Counted from the first letter of the stretch, positions 33,515 to 44,106 are shown. The stretch: 64,000 bases of DNA from Candidatus Promineifilum breve (GCF_900066015.1 NZ_LN890655.1:1094726-1158725); one strand, 5' to 3'. Notes: generated from the sequence alone by a model not told the origin. Numbers and translations are program-made.

Positions 33515-34210
33515 TCAGTTAGACGAGGTTGTATCCAGCCGCACCCAGCCGTGGCGCAAGGCATAGACGGCCGCCTGGGTGCGATCGTCCACGTGCAATT
33601 TGCGCAGGATGGCCGTCATATGGTTCTTGACCGTTTGCTGACTGATGTTCAATTGCAAGGCGATTTCCTTGTTGCTGGCGCCGCGCGTCACCATCTCCAA
33701 AATCTCCATCTCGCGCGGCGAAAGCGGCGTATAGCTGTCGGCCGCCTGCTCATCCAATGGGTAATTGTAGCGCCCCAGGCGCTGCTGCACCCAGACGATC
33801 ACTTCCTCGTAGGACATGACCTGCCCATGAACGACAAAGCGGCCATTAAAGACCGCGTGCACCGTATTCAACAGCCCCTCGGGCGGGATGTCCTTGGAGC
33901 AATAGGCCGCCGCGCCCAGGCGCAAGGCATGAAAAACCTGCTCAGCGTCGTCATAGCCGGTCAGGATAATGATCTTGGTCTGGGGCAGTTCGTTCAGGAT
34001 TTGGCGCGTCACCCGCAGGCCGTTGGCGTTGGGCAGGTTGACGTCCATGAGGATGATGTCCGGGCGATGCTCCAGCGCGCGCCCCAGGGCTACCTCGCCA
34101 TCGGCCGCCTGGGCCACCACGCGCAACTCCGGATCGGTCTCCAATACGTCAACAAGCCCCTGGCGAAACAGGGGGTGGTCGTCAACGATGAGAAGCTTGA
34201 TTGGATCCAT
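33515..34210 (-). CDS. NarL/FixJ-type response regulator with LuxR DNA-binding domain
   Basis: The 231-aa protein has a receiver domain (IKLLIVDDHPLFRQGL with the acidic pocket, phospho-acceptor Asp in ILMDVNLPNANGL, conserved Thr and Lys in ILTGYDD and CSKDIPPEG). The LuxR helix-turn-helix follows (LSPREMEILEMVTRGASNKEIA, ISQQTVKNHMTAILRKL). It controls transcription in response to an unseen sensor kinase; no kinase is adjacent. It lies 48 bp upstream of the Flp pilin gene on the same strand, so pilus regulation is a reasonable guess. A TTG start six bases upstream of the ATG is the alternative. Confidence 0.93.
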   Translation of the reverse strand: MDPIKLLIVDDHPLFRQGLVDVLETDPELRVVAQAADGEVALGRALEHRPDIILMDVNLPNANGLRVTRQILNELPQTKIIILTGYDDAEQVFHALRLGAAAYCSKDIPPEGLLNTVHAVFNGRFVVHGQVMSYEEVIVWVQQRLGRYNYPLDEQAADSYTPLSPREMEILEMVTRGASNKEIALQLNISQQTVKNHMTAILRKLHVDDRTQAAVYALRHGWVRLDTTSSN

Positions 34211-34351
34211 GAGCAAGGTATTTTGTCCTTTCGCCGTTCGCGGGAGTATATCACGATCTCCAGGAACGTCCCATTGAGCAGCCTCGACTCTCTCAGGGCA
34301 ATCCCATTCGAGCCTGCGTCGCTCACAAAGTGCTCAGAACCGGGAAGGCTT

Positions 34352-34384
34352 GAAACCGAGTTTTTCGGAAAAAACTCGGTTTCT
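34352..34384. repeat. GAAACCGAGTTTTT hairpin repeat (copy 2)
   Basis: This is an inverted repeat, GAAACCGAG and CTCGGTTTC around TTTTTCGGAAAAAA. It begins four bases after the stop codon of the methyltransferase gene in transcript direction, so it can act as its terminator. The core is identical to 23693-23730. Confidence 0.9.
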
Positions 34385-34388
34385 ATTC

Positions 34389-35291
34389 TCAGAGGCGACG
34401 ACTGATAAACGTCCTCAAGTCGCCGAAGTTGACCGGGATAGCCGCCTCGCGCAGCCCCAGACCGTTGACCGTGGCCCGCGTCAGCCGCCCCAGCCCGGAT
34501 TGCAGCCCTTCCAGCCGCGACGTGAGATAGCCCAACCGCAGATAGCGCCCTTGCGCCCCTTGCCAGACCACCTCGTAGCCGTGTTCGCTGAGCATCCGGC
34601 CCAGCGTCCGGCCGCTAAAAAAGTAGAGGTGCATGTCCATCAGCCACGGCCAGCGCCGGCCCATGAGGCGGGCGAAGGGCGCGTCGATGTCCATCGTATG
34701 GACGATCAGCCAGCCGCCGGGGCGCAAGAGCCGCCGCGCCCGTTCCAGTTCGGCCGCCGGATCGACAAGATGTTCGATCACGTCCCACAGGGTCACCATG
34801 TCGAACGACTCGGCCGGCCATTCCACCGTCGCCAGCGTGCCGACGGTCACGTCCAGCCCGCGCCGGCAAGCCTCGGCCGCGGCCCAGGACGACGGCTCGA
34901 CCCCCTGCGCTCGCCAGCCCGCCGCCCCGGCTACCTCGACAAAGACGCCAATGTAGGCCCCCACGTCGAGCAATCGGCGGCCGGCGGCCGGGCCGATAAT
35001 GCGCTCCATCCGGCGCAAATGATGGCGAAAGGTTAGCTCGCGCCCCAGACGCTCTTCGACGTAGGTCTCATCTTCGACGGCCGAATAGGCATCGAGCACA
35101 AAGTCGCTGGGCCAGCGCGGGTTGGCATAGACCAGGCCGCAATGGCGGCATTCCACGATTTGCCCGTGGTGGCCGTAGCCGGAATGGGTGCAGCGAAAGG
35201 CATCGACCTGCAACGCGGCGCCGTCGGCCGTGGCCGGAAAGCGGACGCGGAACTCATCCCGGCCGCACAGATTACAGTTGACGGTGATCAT
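34389..35291 (-). CDS. class I SAM-dependent methyltransferase with N-terminal zinc-binding region
   Basis: The 300-aa protein begins with a zinc-ribbon-like segment (CNLCGRDEF and CRHCGLVYANPRW), a common arrangement in methyltransferases acting on sugar nucleotides or surface glycans. The Rossmann methyltransferase domain follows: motif I RRLLDVGAYIGVFVEVA (about residue 103), DMVTLWDVIEHLVDP, and RLLRPGGWLIVHTMD. The C-terminal part is the usual MT-associated region. It overlaps the upstream glycosyltransferase by 20 bp, so both are probably made together and may modify a glycolipid (inference). A longer frame from 35429 lies inside the neighbouring gene and was rejected. Confidence 0.85.
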   Translation of the reverse strand: MITVNCNLCGRDEFRVRFPATADGAALQVDAFRCTHSGYGHHGQIVECRHCGLVYANPRWPSDFVLDAYSAVEDETYVEERLGRELTFRHHLRRMERIIGPAAGRRLLDVGAYIGVFVEVAGAAGWRAQGVEPSSWAAAEACRRGLDVTVGTLATVEWPAESFDMVTLWDVIEHLVDPAAELERARRLLRPGGWLIVHTMDIDAPFARLMGRRWPWLMDMHLYFFSGRTLGRMLSEHGYEVVWQGAQGRYLRLGYLTSRLEGLQSGLGRLTRATVNGLGLREAAIPVNFGDLRTFISRRL

Positions 35292-36045
35292 TAGCGGGGG
35301 AAACGTGAATGGCCGGGCGGCGCGGCTCGCCGCCGCGCATACGGCGCAGAAACAGGCGGAAGACGGTATATTGGGCCTTGAAGATCTCTTGCCGCGAAAT
35401 CTTGGTCTGCCCCTTGCGCCGGTCTTCAAAGATGATGGGCACTTCGCCGATCTGCCAGCCGCGCCGCTGGCAGAGAAACAGCATCTCCACCAGAAAGGAG
35501 TAGCCGCTGGAGAAGATCTCGTCCAGCGGGATGGACAGCAGCACCTCGCGCCGGTAGAGGCGGAAACCGGCCGTGGCGTCGCGCGCCTTCAGGCCGAGCA
35601 GGGCGCGGGCCACAAAGTTAGCCACGCGGCTCAGGAAGATGCGCCGGCCGCTGCAATTGCGCGTGCCGCCGCCGGGCACGTAGCGCGAACCGATGACGAC
35701 GTGTTTGGCGCGGCTCAGGGCGATCAGATCGGGGATGTAGCGCGGGTTATGGGAGAAGTCGGCATCCATCGTCAGGATGCGCTCGGCGGCCAACTGGTGG
35801 ACGGCCAGCTTGAAGCCGGCGATGTAGGCCGTGCCCAGCCCCAGCTTGGCCGGGCGATGGATGACGTGGACGGCCGCCGGGTGGGTCGCGGCCCAGCGGT
35901 CGGCCATGTCGCCCGTGCCGTCGGGCGAGTTGTCGTCCACCACGATGGCCCCCACCGGCGTGGGCAGGTCTAGAATCTGTTGTAACAGGTCATCCAGGTT
36001 GTCGGCCTCGTTATAGGTGGGGACGATGACAAAGGTATCGATCAT
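35272..36045 (-). CDS. polyprenol monophosphomannose synthase (DPM1-type GT2)
   Basis: This 257-aa family 2 glycosyltransferase has VIVPTYNEADNLDDLL, the nucleotide-sugar binding VVDDNSPDGTGD, the catalytic MDADFSHNP (DxD), VIGSRYVPGG, and the acceptor-site RDATAGFRLYRREVL and FSSGYSFLVEML. These define dolichyl/polyprenyl-phosphate mannose synthases. It lacks the C-terminal membrane helices found in some homologues. The product would feed membrane mannosyltransferases or glycolipid synthesis. It overlaps the methyltransferase gene. Confidence 0.9.
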   Translation of the reverse strand: MIDTFVIVPTYNEADNLDDLLQQILDLPTPVGAIVVDDNSPDGTGDMADRWAATHPAAVHVIHRPAKLGLGTAYIAGFKLAVHQLAAERILTMDADFSHNPRYIPDLIALSRAKHVVIGSRYVPGGGTRNCSGRRIFLSRVANFVARALLGLKARDATAGFRLYRREVLLSIPLDEIFSSGYSFLVEMLFLCQRRGWQIGEVPIIFEDRRKGQTKISRQEIFKAQYTVFRLFLRRMRGGEPRRPAIHVSPANDHRQL

Positions 36046-36152
36046 GCCGGCTGCTCCACTGCGACCCGATTGTAACGGCAGGCGGACGGGCGGTCAAAGC
36101 GGGCTACTTAATAGTAGCCAATAGCTACCCGGCGGCGGACAATTGGGCCGTT

Positions 36153-37076
36153 ATGCGCATCGGTATCCTCTCTCGCAACCCCGCGCTCTATAGCACGCAA
36201 CGGCTGGCCGCGGCGGCGCGGGCGCGCGGCCACCAGGCCACCGTCATCGACACCACCGCCGTCGCCGTCCATATCGGCCGGGACGATCAGCCACCCGGCG
36301 CGGCCGAGCTGCTCGTCGGCGGGCTGCCCGGGCTGGCGGCCACGGTGCAGTTGCCGGCCCTCGATGCCATCATCCCGCGCATCGGCGCGTCGGTGACGTT
36401 CTACGGGCTGGCCGTGGTGCGCCGCTTTGAGGCCGCCGGTGTCCTGACCACGGCCTCGGCCGACGCCATCGCCCGCTCGCGCGACAAACTCCACAGCCTG
36501 CAACTGATGGCCCAGGCCCGGCTGCCCATCCCGCGCACGGCCGTCGTCGCCCGCCCCGAAGACCTCTACGCGGCAGTGCAGGCCGTCGGCGGGCTGCCGG
36601 CCGTGGTCAAGCTGATCCACGGCACGCAGGGGCGCGGCGTCTTTCTGGCCCATCATCTGGCAACCGTGGCCGCCATGCTGCAACGGGTGGAGGAACTGAA
36701 CCGCCAGGCCATCGTCCAGGAGTTCATCGCCGAGGCGAGCGGGCGCGACCAGCGACTGATTATCGTCGATAACCACTGCGTGGCGGCCATGGAGCGACGC
36801 GCGCCGGACGGCGAATTTCGCGCCAATCTGCATCGTGGGGGCACGGCCATCGCCATCACGCCCGACGCGGCCACCGTGGCCCTGGCGACGGCCGCAGCCC
36901 GCGCCCACGGCCTGGCCGTGGCCGGCGTCGATCTGCTGGTCTCGGCTCGCGGACCGCTGCTGCTGGAGGTCAACTCCTCGCCCGGCCTGGAGGGCATCGA
37001 ACGCGCCACCGGGGCCGACGTGGCCGGGGCCATCGTGGCCTACGTCGAGAAGGCCGCCCGGCGCAGCCGGCGCTAA
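36153..37076 (+). CDS. RimK-family alpha-L-glutamate ligase (ATP-grasp)
   Basis: The 307-aa protein has an N-terminal preATP-grasp domain (IGILSRNPALYSTQRLAAAA). The ATP-grasp fold follows: TASADAIARSRDKLHSLQLM, PAVVKLIHGTQGRGV, VQEFI, RLIIVDNHCVAAMERRAP, GVDLLVSARGPLLLEVNSSP. Relatives add glutamates to ribosomal protein S6, to coenzyme F420 or to lysine-biosynthesis carrier proteins. None of those partners is adjacent, so the substrate is open. A terminator shared with the convergent ABC gene follows the stop. Confidence 0.9.
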   Translation: MRIGILSRNPALYSTQRLAAAARARGHQATVIDTTAVAVHIGRDDQPPGAAELLVGGLPGLAATVQLPALDAIIPRIGASVTFYGLAVVRRFEAAGVLTTASADAIARSRDKLHSLQLMAQARLPIPRTAVVARPEDLYAAVQAVGGLPAVVKLIHGTQGRGVFLAHHLATVAAMLQRVEELNRQAIVQEFIAEASGRDQRLIIVDNHCVAAMERRAPDGEFRANLHRGGTAIAITPDAATVALATAAARAHGLAVAGVDLLVSARGPLLLEVNSSPGLEGIERATGADVAGAIVAYVEKAARRSRR

Positions 37077-37079
37077 ACG

Positions 37080-37109
37080 AAACCGCCGGCGCTGGGCCGG
37101 CGGTTTGCT
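37080..37109 (+). terminator. terminator between rimK-type gene and the ABC operon
   Basis: An 11-bp stem AAACCGCCGGC/GCCGGCGGTTT (37080-37090 with 37096-37106) encloses the loop GCTGG and is followed by GCTTT. It lies in the 34-bp space between convergent genes and can serve both strands. Confidence 0.8.
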
Positions 37110-37110
37110 T

Positions 37111-38208
<1,098 letters not shown>

Positions 38209-38219
38209 CCGTTTCTCCT

Positions 38220-39272
<1,053 letters not shown>

Positions 39273-39307
39273 GTTGCACTGTACTCCCCTTGATAAGGCG
39301 GGCGAGA

Positions 39308-40285
39308 CTAGAGTTTCAGACGCGGGTCAATCGCGTCGCGCAGACCATCGCCCAGATAATTGAAGGCGAGGGTCGTGACGAAGATCATCAGGCCGGGATA
39401 GAGGGCTTTCCACGGCGCGGTGAACATGTCTTTCTGCACACCCTGGAGCATATTGCCCCAGGTGGCGACCGGCGGCTGGATGCCGAAGCCCAGGAAGCTG
39501 AGGGCCGACTCCAGCACGATCACTCCGCCCAGGGCCAGCGAGGCGCTGACGATAATCGGCGGCAGGGCGTTGGGCATCATGTGGCGGGCGATGATATTGA
39601 GATCCGACATGCCCAGCGCGCGCGAAGCCTCGGTGAACTCCTGATTGCGCAGGCTCAGCACCATGCCGCGCGCCAGACGGCAAGCCCCTGTCCAGCCGAA
39701 AAGGGTCAGGATGGCGATGATGACGAAGGCCTGGCTCCATTCCGGTGGCAGGAACGGGATTTGCAGGTCGCGCAAAATGGACGACAGGGTGAGCAGCAGC
39801 GGCAAGGTGGGCAGGATGATGACGAACTCGGTGAAGCGCTGGATCAGGTTGTCGGTCCGGCCGCCGTAATAGCCGGACAAAGCGCCCATAAACATGCCGA
39901 ACGTCTCGGACAGGATGGTGACCGTAAAGGCGATGAATAGCGACAGCCGCCCGGCCATGAGGATGCGGAAGAACACGTCGCGGCCCAGCTCGTCCGTGCC
40001 CATCAGATGGTCACGCGACGGGGCGGCGTTGATATTGCGCAAGTCCTGAGCATCGCGCGAATAATTCATCTCGATGCCCTGGGCATGATTGAAGTAGGTC
40101 ATGCGCGACATGATGATCGGCCCGACGATGACCAGGACGATGATGGTGATGAGCAAGATGAGGCTGGCCGTCGCCAGCTTGTGCCGCCGCAAACGCTTCC
40201 AATAAGTCAGGACCAACGGCTCCGGCTTGGTCGATAATAAGGCATCAGCCTGTAGGCTGCTAAGGTCGATTTCGGTTACGGTCAT
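39308..40285 (-). CDS. peptide ABC transporter permease (DppC/OppC type)
   Basis: The 325-aa inner membrane protein has six predicted transmembrane helices. Its N-terminal OppC segment is LVLTYWKRLRRHKLATASL, the periplasmic HLMGTDELGRDVFFRILMAG motif is conserved, and the EAA loop that contacts the ATPases is EASRALGMSDLNIIARHMMPN. It forms the channel with the OppB-type permease just upstream. Confidence 0.95.
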   Translation of the reverse strand: MTVTEIDLSSLQADALLSTKPEPLVLTYWKRLRRHKLATASLILLITIIVLVIVGPIIMSRMTYFNHAQGIEMNYSRDAQDLRNINAAPSRDHLMGTDELGRDVFFRILMAGRLSLFIAFTVTILSETFGMFMGALSGYYGGRTDNLIQRFTEFVIILPTLPLLLTLSSILRDLQIPFLPPEWSQAFVIIAILTLFGWTGACRLARGMVLSLRNQEFTEASRALGMSDLNIIARHMMPNALPPIIVSASLALGGVIVLESALSFLGFGIQPPVATWGNMLQGVQKDMFTAPWKALYPGLMIFVTTLAFNYLGDGLRDAIDPRLKL

Positions 40286-40303
40286 ATGGCTATCCCCCTT
40301 TCA

Positions 40304-41491
40304 TTAATCAAAGCGGATGCGCGGATCGACAACGGTATAGAGAATATCGCCGATGAGGGTGGCAAAGACGACCAGGATGGCCGAGATGAACAGAATAGCC
40401 ATCACGATGGGCCAGTCGTCGCGGCCCAGGGCATCGATGAACAACCGCCCCATGCCCGGATAATTGAAGATCGTCTCGGTCAGGATCGCGCCGCTAAAGA
40501 TGCCCGGTATCTGGAAGACCACGATGGTGATGAGCGGGATGAGGGCGTTGCGGGCGGCGTGCTTGGCGATGACGGCCCGCTCGTGCAAGCCCTTGGCGCG
40601 GGCGGTGCGCACGTAGTCCTGGCGCAATACTTCCAGCATCGACGAGCGCATGAAGCGGCTCCAGCCGGCCAGATAGAGCAGGGTCAACACCGTAACCGGC
40701 AGGATGAGATGGACGATACGGTCGGCCAACGTGCCGGGGACGATGTTGAACACATCCTGGACACTGCCCGGCGTGACGCGCGTGGTAAACACGTCGCCGG
40801 ACGGGAAATAGGGCAGGCCCCACTCGCGAAATTTCAGCGTGAACAGGATGATCATCAGCAGCCCAAACCAGAACACGGGCATGGAGATGCCGAAGAAGCT
40901 AAACGTTGTGACGGCGTAATCCATCCGGGAGTACTGCCGCACGGCGGAGATGATGCCGATGGGTATGGCGATCAGCAGGGAGATGACCGTCACCGTCGAC
41001 ATCAAGATGAGCGTGTTTTTGATGCGGCTGCCAATGACGCTGGTAACGGTTTGGCCGCGGGCCAGCGCCCACGACTCGCCCCAGTCCCAGCGCAGTACCC
41101 CCCGGCTGCATGGAAATTTCTTCTCCGGGTCAGCGCCGCGATTGGTGCCGCCGGCGGCCTGGCAACCGGGCGACTGGAAGTCGGCCCACGTGCCGGTGAC
41201 GGCCATCTTTTCCGCCGAACCGGGGTTGCCGATGGCATTGCCGACCTCATCGACCCAGTCCTCGCCCAATAGCCAGGTCAGATAGGCCAGATAGAACGGC
41301 TTGTTGAGACCCAACGTCGCCTCGATGCGGGCGATTTCCTGGGGGCTGAGGCGATTCTTGGCCCCCACAGCCATATTCAGGCCGGAGAGCGGCCCACCCG
41401 GCACCGCGTTGAGCAGAGCGAAGATAGCCACGGTAGCCAGCAGGACGACCACGATCATCTGCAATCCGCGACGGATAAGATAACTGGTCAT
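40304..41491 (-). CDS. peptide ABC transporter permease (DppB/OppB type)
   Basis: The 395-aa inner membrane protein starts with the OppB helix YLIRRGLQMIVVVLLATVAI. The usual periplasmic loop is longer than average, about 75 extra residues around the segment KMAVTGTWADFQSPGC. The conserved WFGLLMIILF helix and the EAA loop TARAKGLHERAVIAKHAARN follow. The enlarged loop is common in this branch of the family. It lies 18 bp upstream of the OppC-type gene. A 223-bp space containing a long hairpin separates it from the binding-protein gene. Confidence 0.94.
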   Translation of the reverse strand: MTSYLIRRGLQMIVVVLLATVAIFALLNAVPGGPLSGLNMAVGAKNRLSPQEIARIEATLGLNKPFYLAYLTWLLGEDWVDEVGNAIGNPGSAEKMAVTGTWADFQSPGCQAAGGTNRGADPEKKFPCSRGVLRWDWGESWALARGQTVTSVIGSRIKNTLILMSTVTVISLLIAIPIGIISAVRQYSRMDYAVTTFSFFGISMPVFWFGLLMIILFTLKFREWGLPYFPSGDVFTTRVTPGSVQDVFNIVPGTLADRIVHLILPVTVLTLLYLAGWSRFMRSSMLEVLRQDYVRTARAKGLHERAVIAKHAARNALIPLITIVVFQIPGIFSGAILTETIFNYPGMGRLFIDALGRDDWPIVMAILFISAILVVFATLIGDILYTVVDPRIRFD

Positions 41492-41655
41492 GGTTCACCT
41501 CCAGGGTTTTGTGATGGCCCGCCGCGCCGGAGAAACGCCGGTCGGACACACCCCATCAGCCCACCACAGATGGAAAATTATAGCAATTGCGCCGGTCGAA
41601 CGCCATACCATTTGAAATCGGGTAGTGGGCGTCGGCCTTCGCACCGATGGCTACT

Positions 41656-41695
41656 TAAACGTGGCGGCGACACTTGCGCGTCGCCGCCACGTTTA
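41656..41695 (-). promoter_or_regulatory. 16-bp stem hairpin between the binding-protein and permease genes
   Basis: A perfect 16-bp stem (41656-41671 with 41680-41695) with the eight-base loop ACTTGCGC lies 19 bp after the stop of the binding-protein gene. There is no T-run after it, so it is more likely an mRNA-stabilising or partial-attenuation structure that raises binding protein over permease levels than a full terminator (inference; such hairpins are known in other ABC operons). Confidence 0.75.
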
Positions 41696-41714
41696 GGTTA
41701 GCTGCGGTCGAACC

Positions 41715-43685
41715 TTACTGTTGCAGGTCGATCTCTTCGATGTTGTAGAGGTGGGAGTTCTGGGTCGGGTCGATACCGTAATTCAGAACTTCGGGCCGGG
41801 TGACGCCGGTCTTCACACTCAGGAATACCGGGATGACCGGCACTTCCTGCGAGAAGATCTGCTGGGCCAGGGTGTGGCCTTCCACGTACTCCGGCGTGCC
41901 GGGCAGCGAGCCGAGCGCCTGGGCACAGGCCGCGTCGTACTCTTCGGTGTTCCAACCGGTGTTGTTCTGGCCGCCCCAGCCGCTGCCGAAAGGCTGGCCG
42001 GTGCGCGGGTTGGTCTCATCGGCCGGGCCGGGGATCTGCGAACCCATGTACAGTTCGCACGCCGGCTGCACGCCCGTCAACCAGGCGAACAGACCGAGGT
42101 CATAGCGGCGACCGAACAGCGGCCCTTCGGGGCCATCGGCGAACCACTCGGCTGCCGGCAGGTAGTACAGGGAAACGTCGATGCCGCAGGCCGCCATGTT
42201 CTCCTTGAAGATCTGGGTCATGCCCTGGCGCAGGACGTTACCGGCGGTCGTGCCCAGCGACGGGGCGAAGCGGACGCCATCGGGGTCGATGCGGAAGCCT
42301 TCGTCGTCGCGCTGGTCGTAACCGGCCTCATCCAGCAGCGCGTTGGCCGCTTCGGGATCGAAAGCCCATTCGGTCAGGCCCTCGGTCGGGTACAGCGGGT
42401 GGACGCTGGGGATGTAGGTGTGGATGATCTCCGAACGGCCAAAGAGCAGGTTATCGACCATGCCCTGGCGGTCGGTGCACATCGTCATGGCCTGGCGGAC
42501 GCGGACGTCCTCGAACCAGTCATAGCGCGTGTCGGTGTAGTCGCCCCAGGTATCGACGGCGAAGTCGATGTGCTGGAAGGTCGTGCCGGTCTGGAAGTAG
42601 GGCACCAGCAGGCCGGAGGCCTCGGCTTCAGTCAGGAACGGCGCGTCGGCGACTTCGAGACCCGGCTCGGGCACGATGTCGCATTGGCCGGACAGAACCT
42701 GGGCCAACAACTGGTTGGTGTCGGGGATGAACTTGAAGGTGACGCTATCCAGATAGGGCAGGCCCTCATCGGCGCGATAGTAATTCTCGTTGCGCACCAT
42801 GCGGATGCTGTCGCCGGCGATCCACTCTTCGAGGACGAACGGGCCGTCACCGATGGGCATACGGCTCGATTCTTCGGCCTCCAGCAGTTCGGCGGCCGTG
42901 AACGCGCCCCAGATGTGCTCCGGGTACGGTTGCCAGAAGTTGATAAAGTAGGTGGAATCGCGGAAGCCGGGCAGGCCCGTCCAGCGCGTGCTCAGATCGC
43001 CCGTCGCCTCATAGCTGGCGGTGCGCTCGGCGGTGTACTTGGTGCTCGGCGTGTCCGGGTCCAGCAACAGGTTGAAGCTGTAGACCGAGTCCGAAGCATT
43101 CACCGGCGTACCGTCGGAAAAGACCGTGGGCTTCATCGTGAAGTCGACGACCAGTTGATCCATCATCACCGGCGTGCCGTCGAAGGTCACTTCTTCGCCG
43201 GCGGAGTTCATCACGATGTCGCCGGCGGCCAGGGGGCCAACCACGTCACCGACCTTGAGGACGACGTCGCCCTCATTCACTTCCACGGAGTTGAGGACCG
43301 CGTCGCCATCTTCCAAACTCGGAATCTTCTCCAGGGCATCGGCCTGGAAGGCATAGGAGAGCGTGGTGATGTAGTCTTCAAAAATGGCGTGCTGCACATT
43401 GGTGGCAGCCAGCATGGAACCACCATACGGGTACAGGGTTTCCGGTTCCTGGGATTGGCAGATCACCAGGTCTTTCGGCATCACCGGGGCTTCGGTCGGC
43501 ACGGCAGTCACTTCGACGATTTGCTCGACGACGCGCGTCACTTCGACCTCGGCGCCTTCTTCGGTAATCGTCTCGGTGACCACGCGGGTCACTTCGACGG
43601 TCTGCGCCTGAGGCTGACAGGCCACCAGCACAAAGGCTCCCAACAACACAAACAGGGCTACAAAAACCCAAACTTTCTTCGACAT
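41715..43685 (-). CDS. peptide-binding lipoprotein of an ABC transporter (SBP family 5)
   Basis: The 656-aa protein has a lipoprotein signal with the lipobox LVAC (cysteine at about residue 23). A V/T/E-rich linker with repeated VEVTRVV follows, typical of Chloroflexota binding proteins, then the family 5 extracellular solute-binding fold: WTMKP-like DFTMKPTVFSDGTPVNASDS, TYFINFWQPYPEH, LDSVTFKFIPDTNQ and ERNENYYR-like RMVRNENYYRADEG. It captures peptides or other solutes outside the membrane and hands them to the permeases downstream. A GAGGA site precedes the ATG. It is the first gene of the operon, behind a long structured leader. Confidence 0.94.
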   Translation of the reverse strand: MSKKVWVFVALFVLLGAFVLVACQPQAQTVEVTRVVTETITEEGAEVEVTRVVEQIVEVTAVPTEAPVMPKDLVICQSQEPETLYPYGGSMLAATNVQHAIFEDYITTLSYAFQADALEKIPSLEDGDAVLNSVEVNEGDVVLKVGDVVGPLAAGDIVMNSAGEEVTFDGTPVMMDQLVVDFTMKPTVFSDGTPVNASDSVYSFNLLLDPDTPSTKYTAERTASYEATGDLSTRWTGLPGFRDSTYFINFWQPYPEHIWGAFTAAELLEAEESSRMPIGDGPFVLEEWIAGDSIRMVRNENYYRADEGLPYLDSVTFKFIPDTNQLLAQVLSGQCDIVPEPGLEVADAPFLTEAEASGLLVPYFQTGTTFQHIDFAVDTWGDYTDTRYDWFEDVRVRQAMTMCTDRQGMVDNLLFGRSEIIHTYIPSVHPLYPTEGLTEWAFDPEAANALLDEAGYDQRDDEGFRIDPDGVRFAPSLGTTAGNVLRQGMTQIFKENMAACGIDVSLYYLPAAEWFADGPEGPLFGRRYDLGLFAWLTGVQPACELYMGSQIPGPADETNPRTGQPFGSGWGGQNNTGWNTEEYDAACAQALGSLPGTPEYVEGHTLAQQIFSQEVPVIPVFLSVKTGVTRPEVLNYGIDPTQNSHLYNIEEIDLQQ

Positions 43686-44012
43686 GTTAGATTGTCCTCC
43701 TCTAACAACTTACAACTTAAGTTTCACTGACTTAACCCGGCCTATCCAGCAGCACGGCCGGGTTACGCCGCTCGGCGTCTACAATCTCTGAGGTAATCCT
43801 GGCGATTGTTTCGTCGCCAACAGTCAGGCATCAGACAGATGCACCACCTCCTTCAATGGGTTATTTAGCTACGCCTTGCAAAAACGAAAAACACAGCCAT
43901 GTCCTTCGCGCCCTGCGCGAGGAAGGCTGTGTTCAAGCTACCCCTGCCGATTATGCAGCATTATGAATTCGCAGCGAACAGACACACCGAAGTGAAAGAT
44001 TGCTTAGAAGTA
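43686..44012 (-). promoter_or_regulatory. structured leader RNA of the peptide ABC operon (candidate regulatory RNA)
   Basis: About 327 nt lie between the predicted transcription start and the binding-protein ATG. In transcript order it contains a terminator-like hairpin (43933-43881), an AAGGAGG sequence (about 43854-43848), and a chain of small perfect hairpins: GCATC/GATGC, GGCGA/TCGCC, ACGCC/GGCGT and TAACCCGGCC/GGCCGGGTTA (43765-43733). A 22-codon reading frame (43831-43763; starts MPDCWRRN, ends CRRRAA) runs through these hairpins, and its TAA is the first triplet of the last stem. This arrangement suggests attenuation or a riboswitch-like switch. I do not recognise a described family. 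Confidence 0.55.
43881..43933 (-). terminator. terminator-like hairpin in the operon leader (attenuator candidate)
   Basis: The outer stem AACACAGCC/GGCTGTGTT (43933-43925 with 43898-43890) encloses a second stem of TCCT/AGGA and CGCGC/GCGCG around an AGG loop. On the minus strand it is followed by TTTCGTTTTTGC. It lies about 80 nt after the predicted start point and 195 nt before the coding region, so it would stop transcription unless it is opened. Confidence 0.7.
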
Positions 44013-44018
44013 TGGGGG

Positions 44019-44047
44019 ATTATAGTGGGGTGTTATCGTCCTGTCAA
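44019..44047 (-). promoter_or_regulatory. perfect-consensus promoter of the peptide ABC operon
   Basis: On the minus strand TTGACA (44047-44042) and TATAAT (44024-44019) are exactly 17 bp apart, all twelve bases matching the consensus. The predicted start is near 44012. The strong promoter combined with a terminator-like leader hairpin suggests control after initiation. The stretch 44048-44106 shows nothing else. Confidence 0.88.
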
Positions 44048-44106
44048 ATTAGGGACAAAGGAGTGACGGAAAGGGAGCAGAGGGGGTGGGAAGGGAAGGG
44101 GATGGA

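Noticed and set aside
41721-43730. 669-codon open frame on the plus strand opposite the peptide-binding lipoprotein
   Set aside because: It is the complement of a family 5 binding protein with clear lipobox and domain motifs; the antisense text has no signal or known domain.
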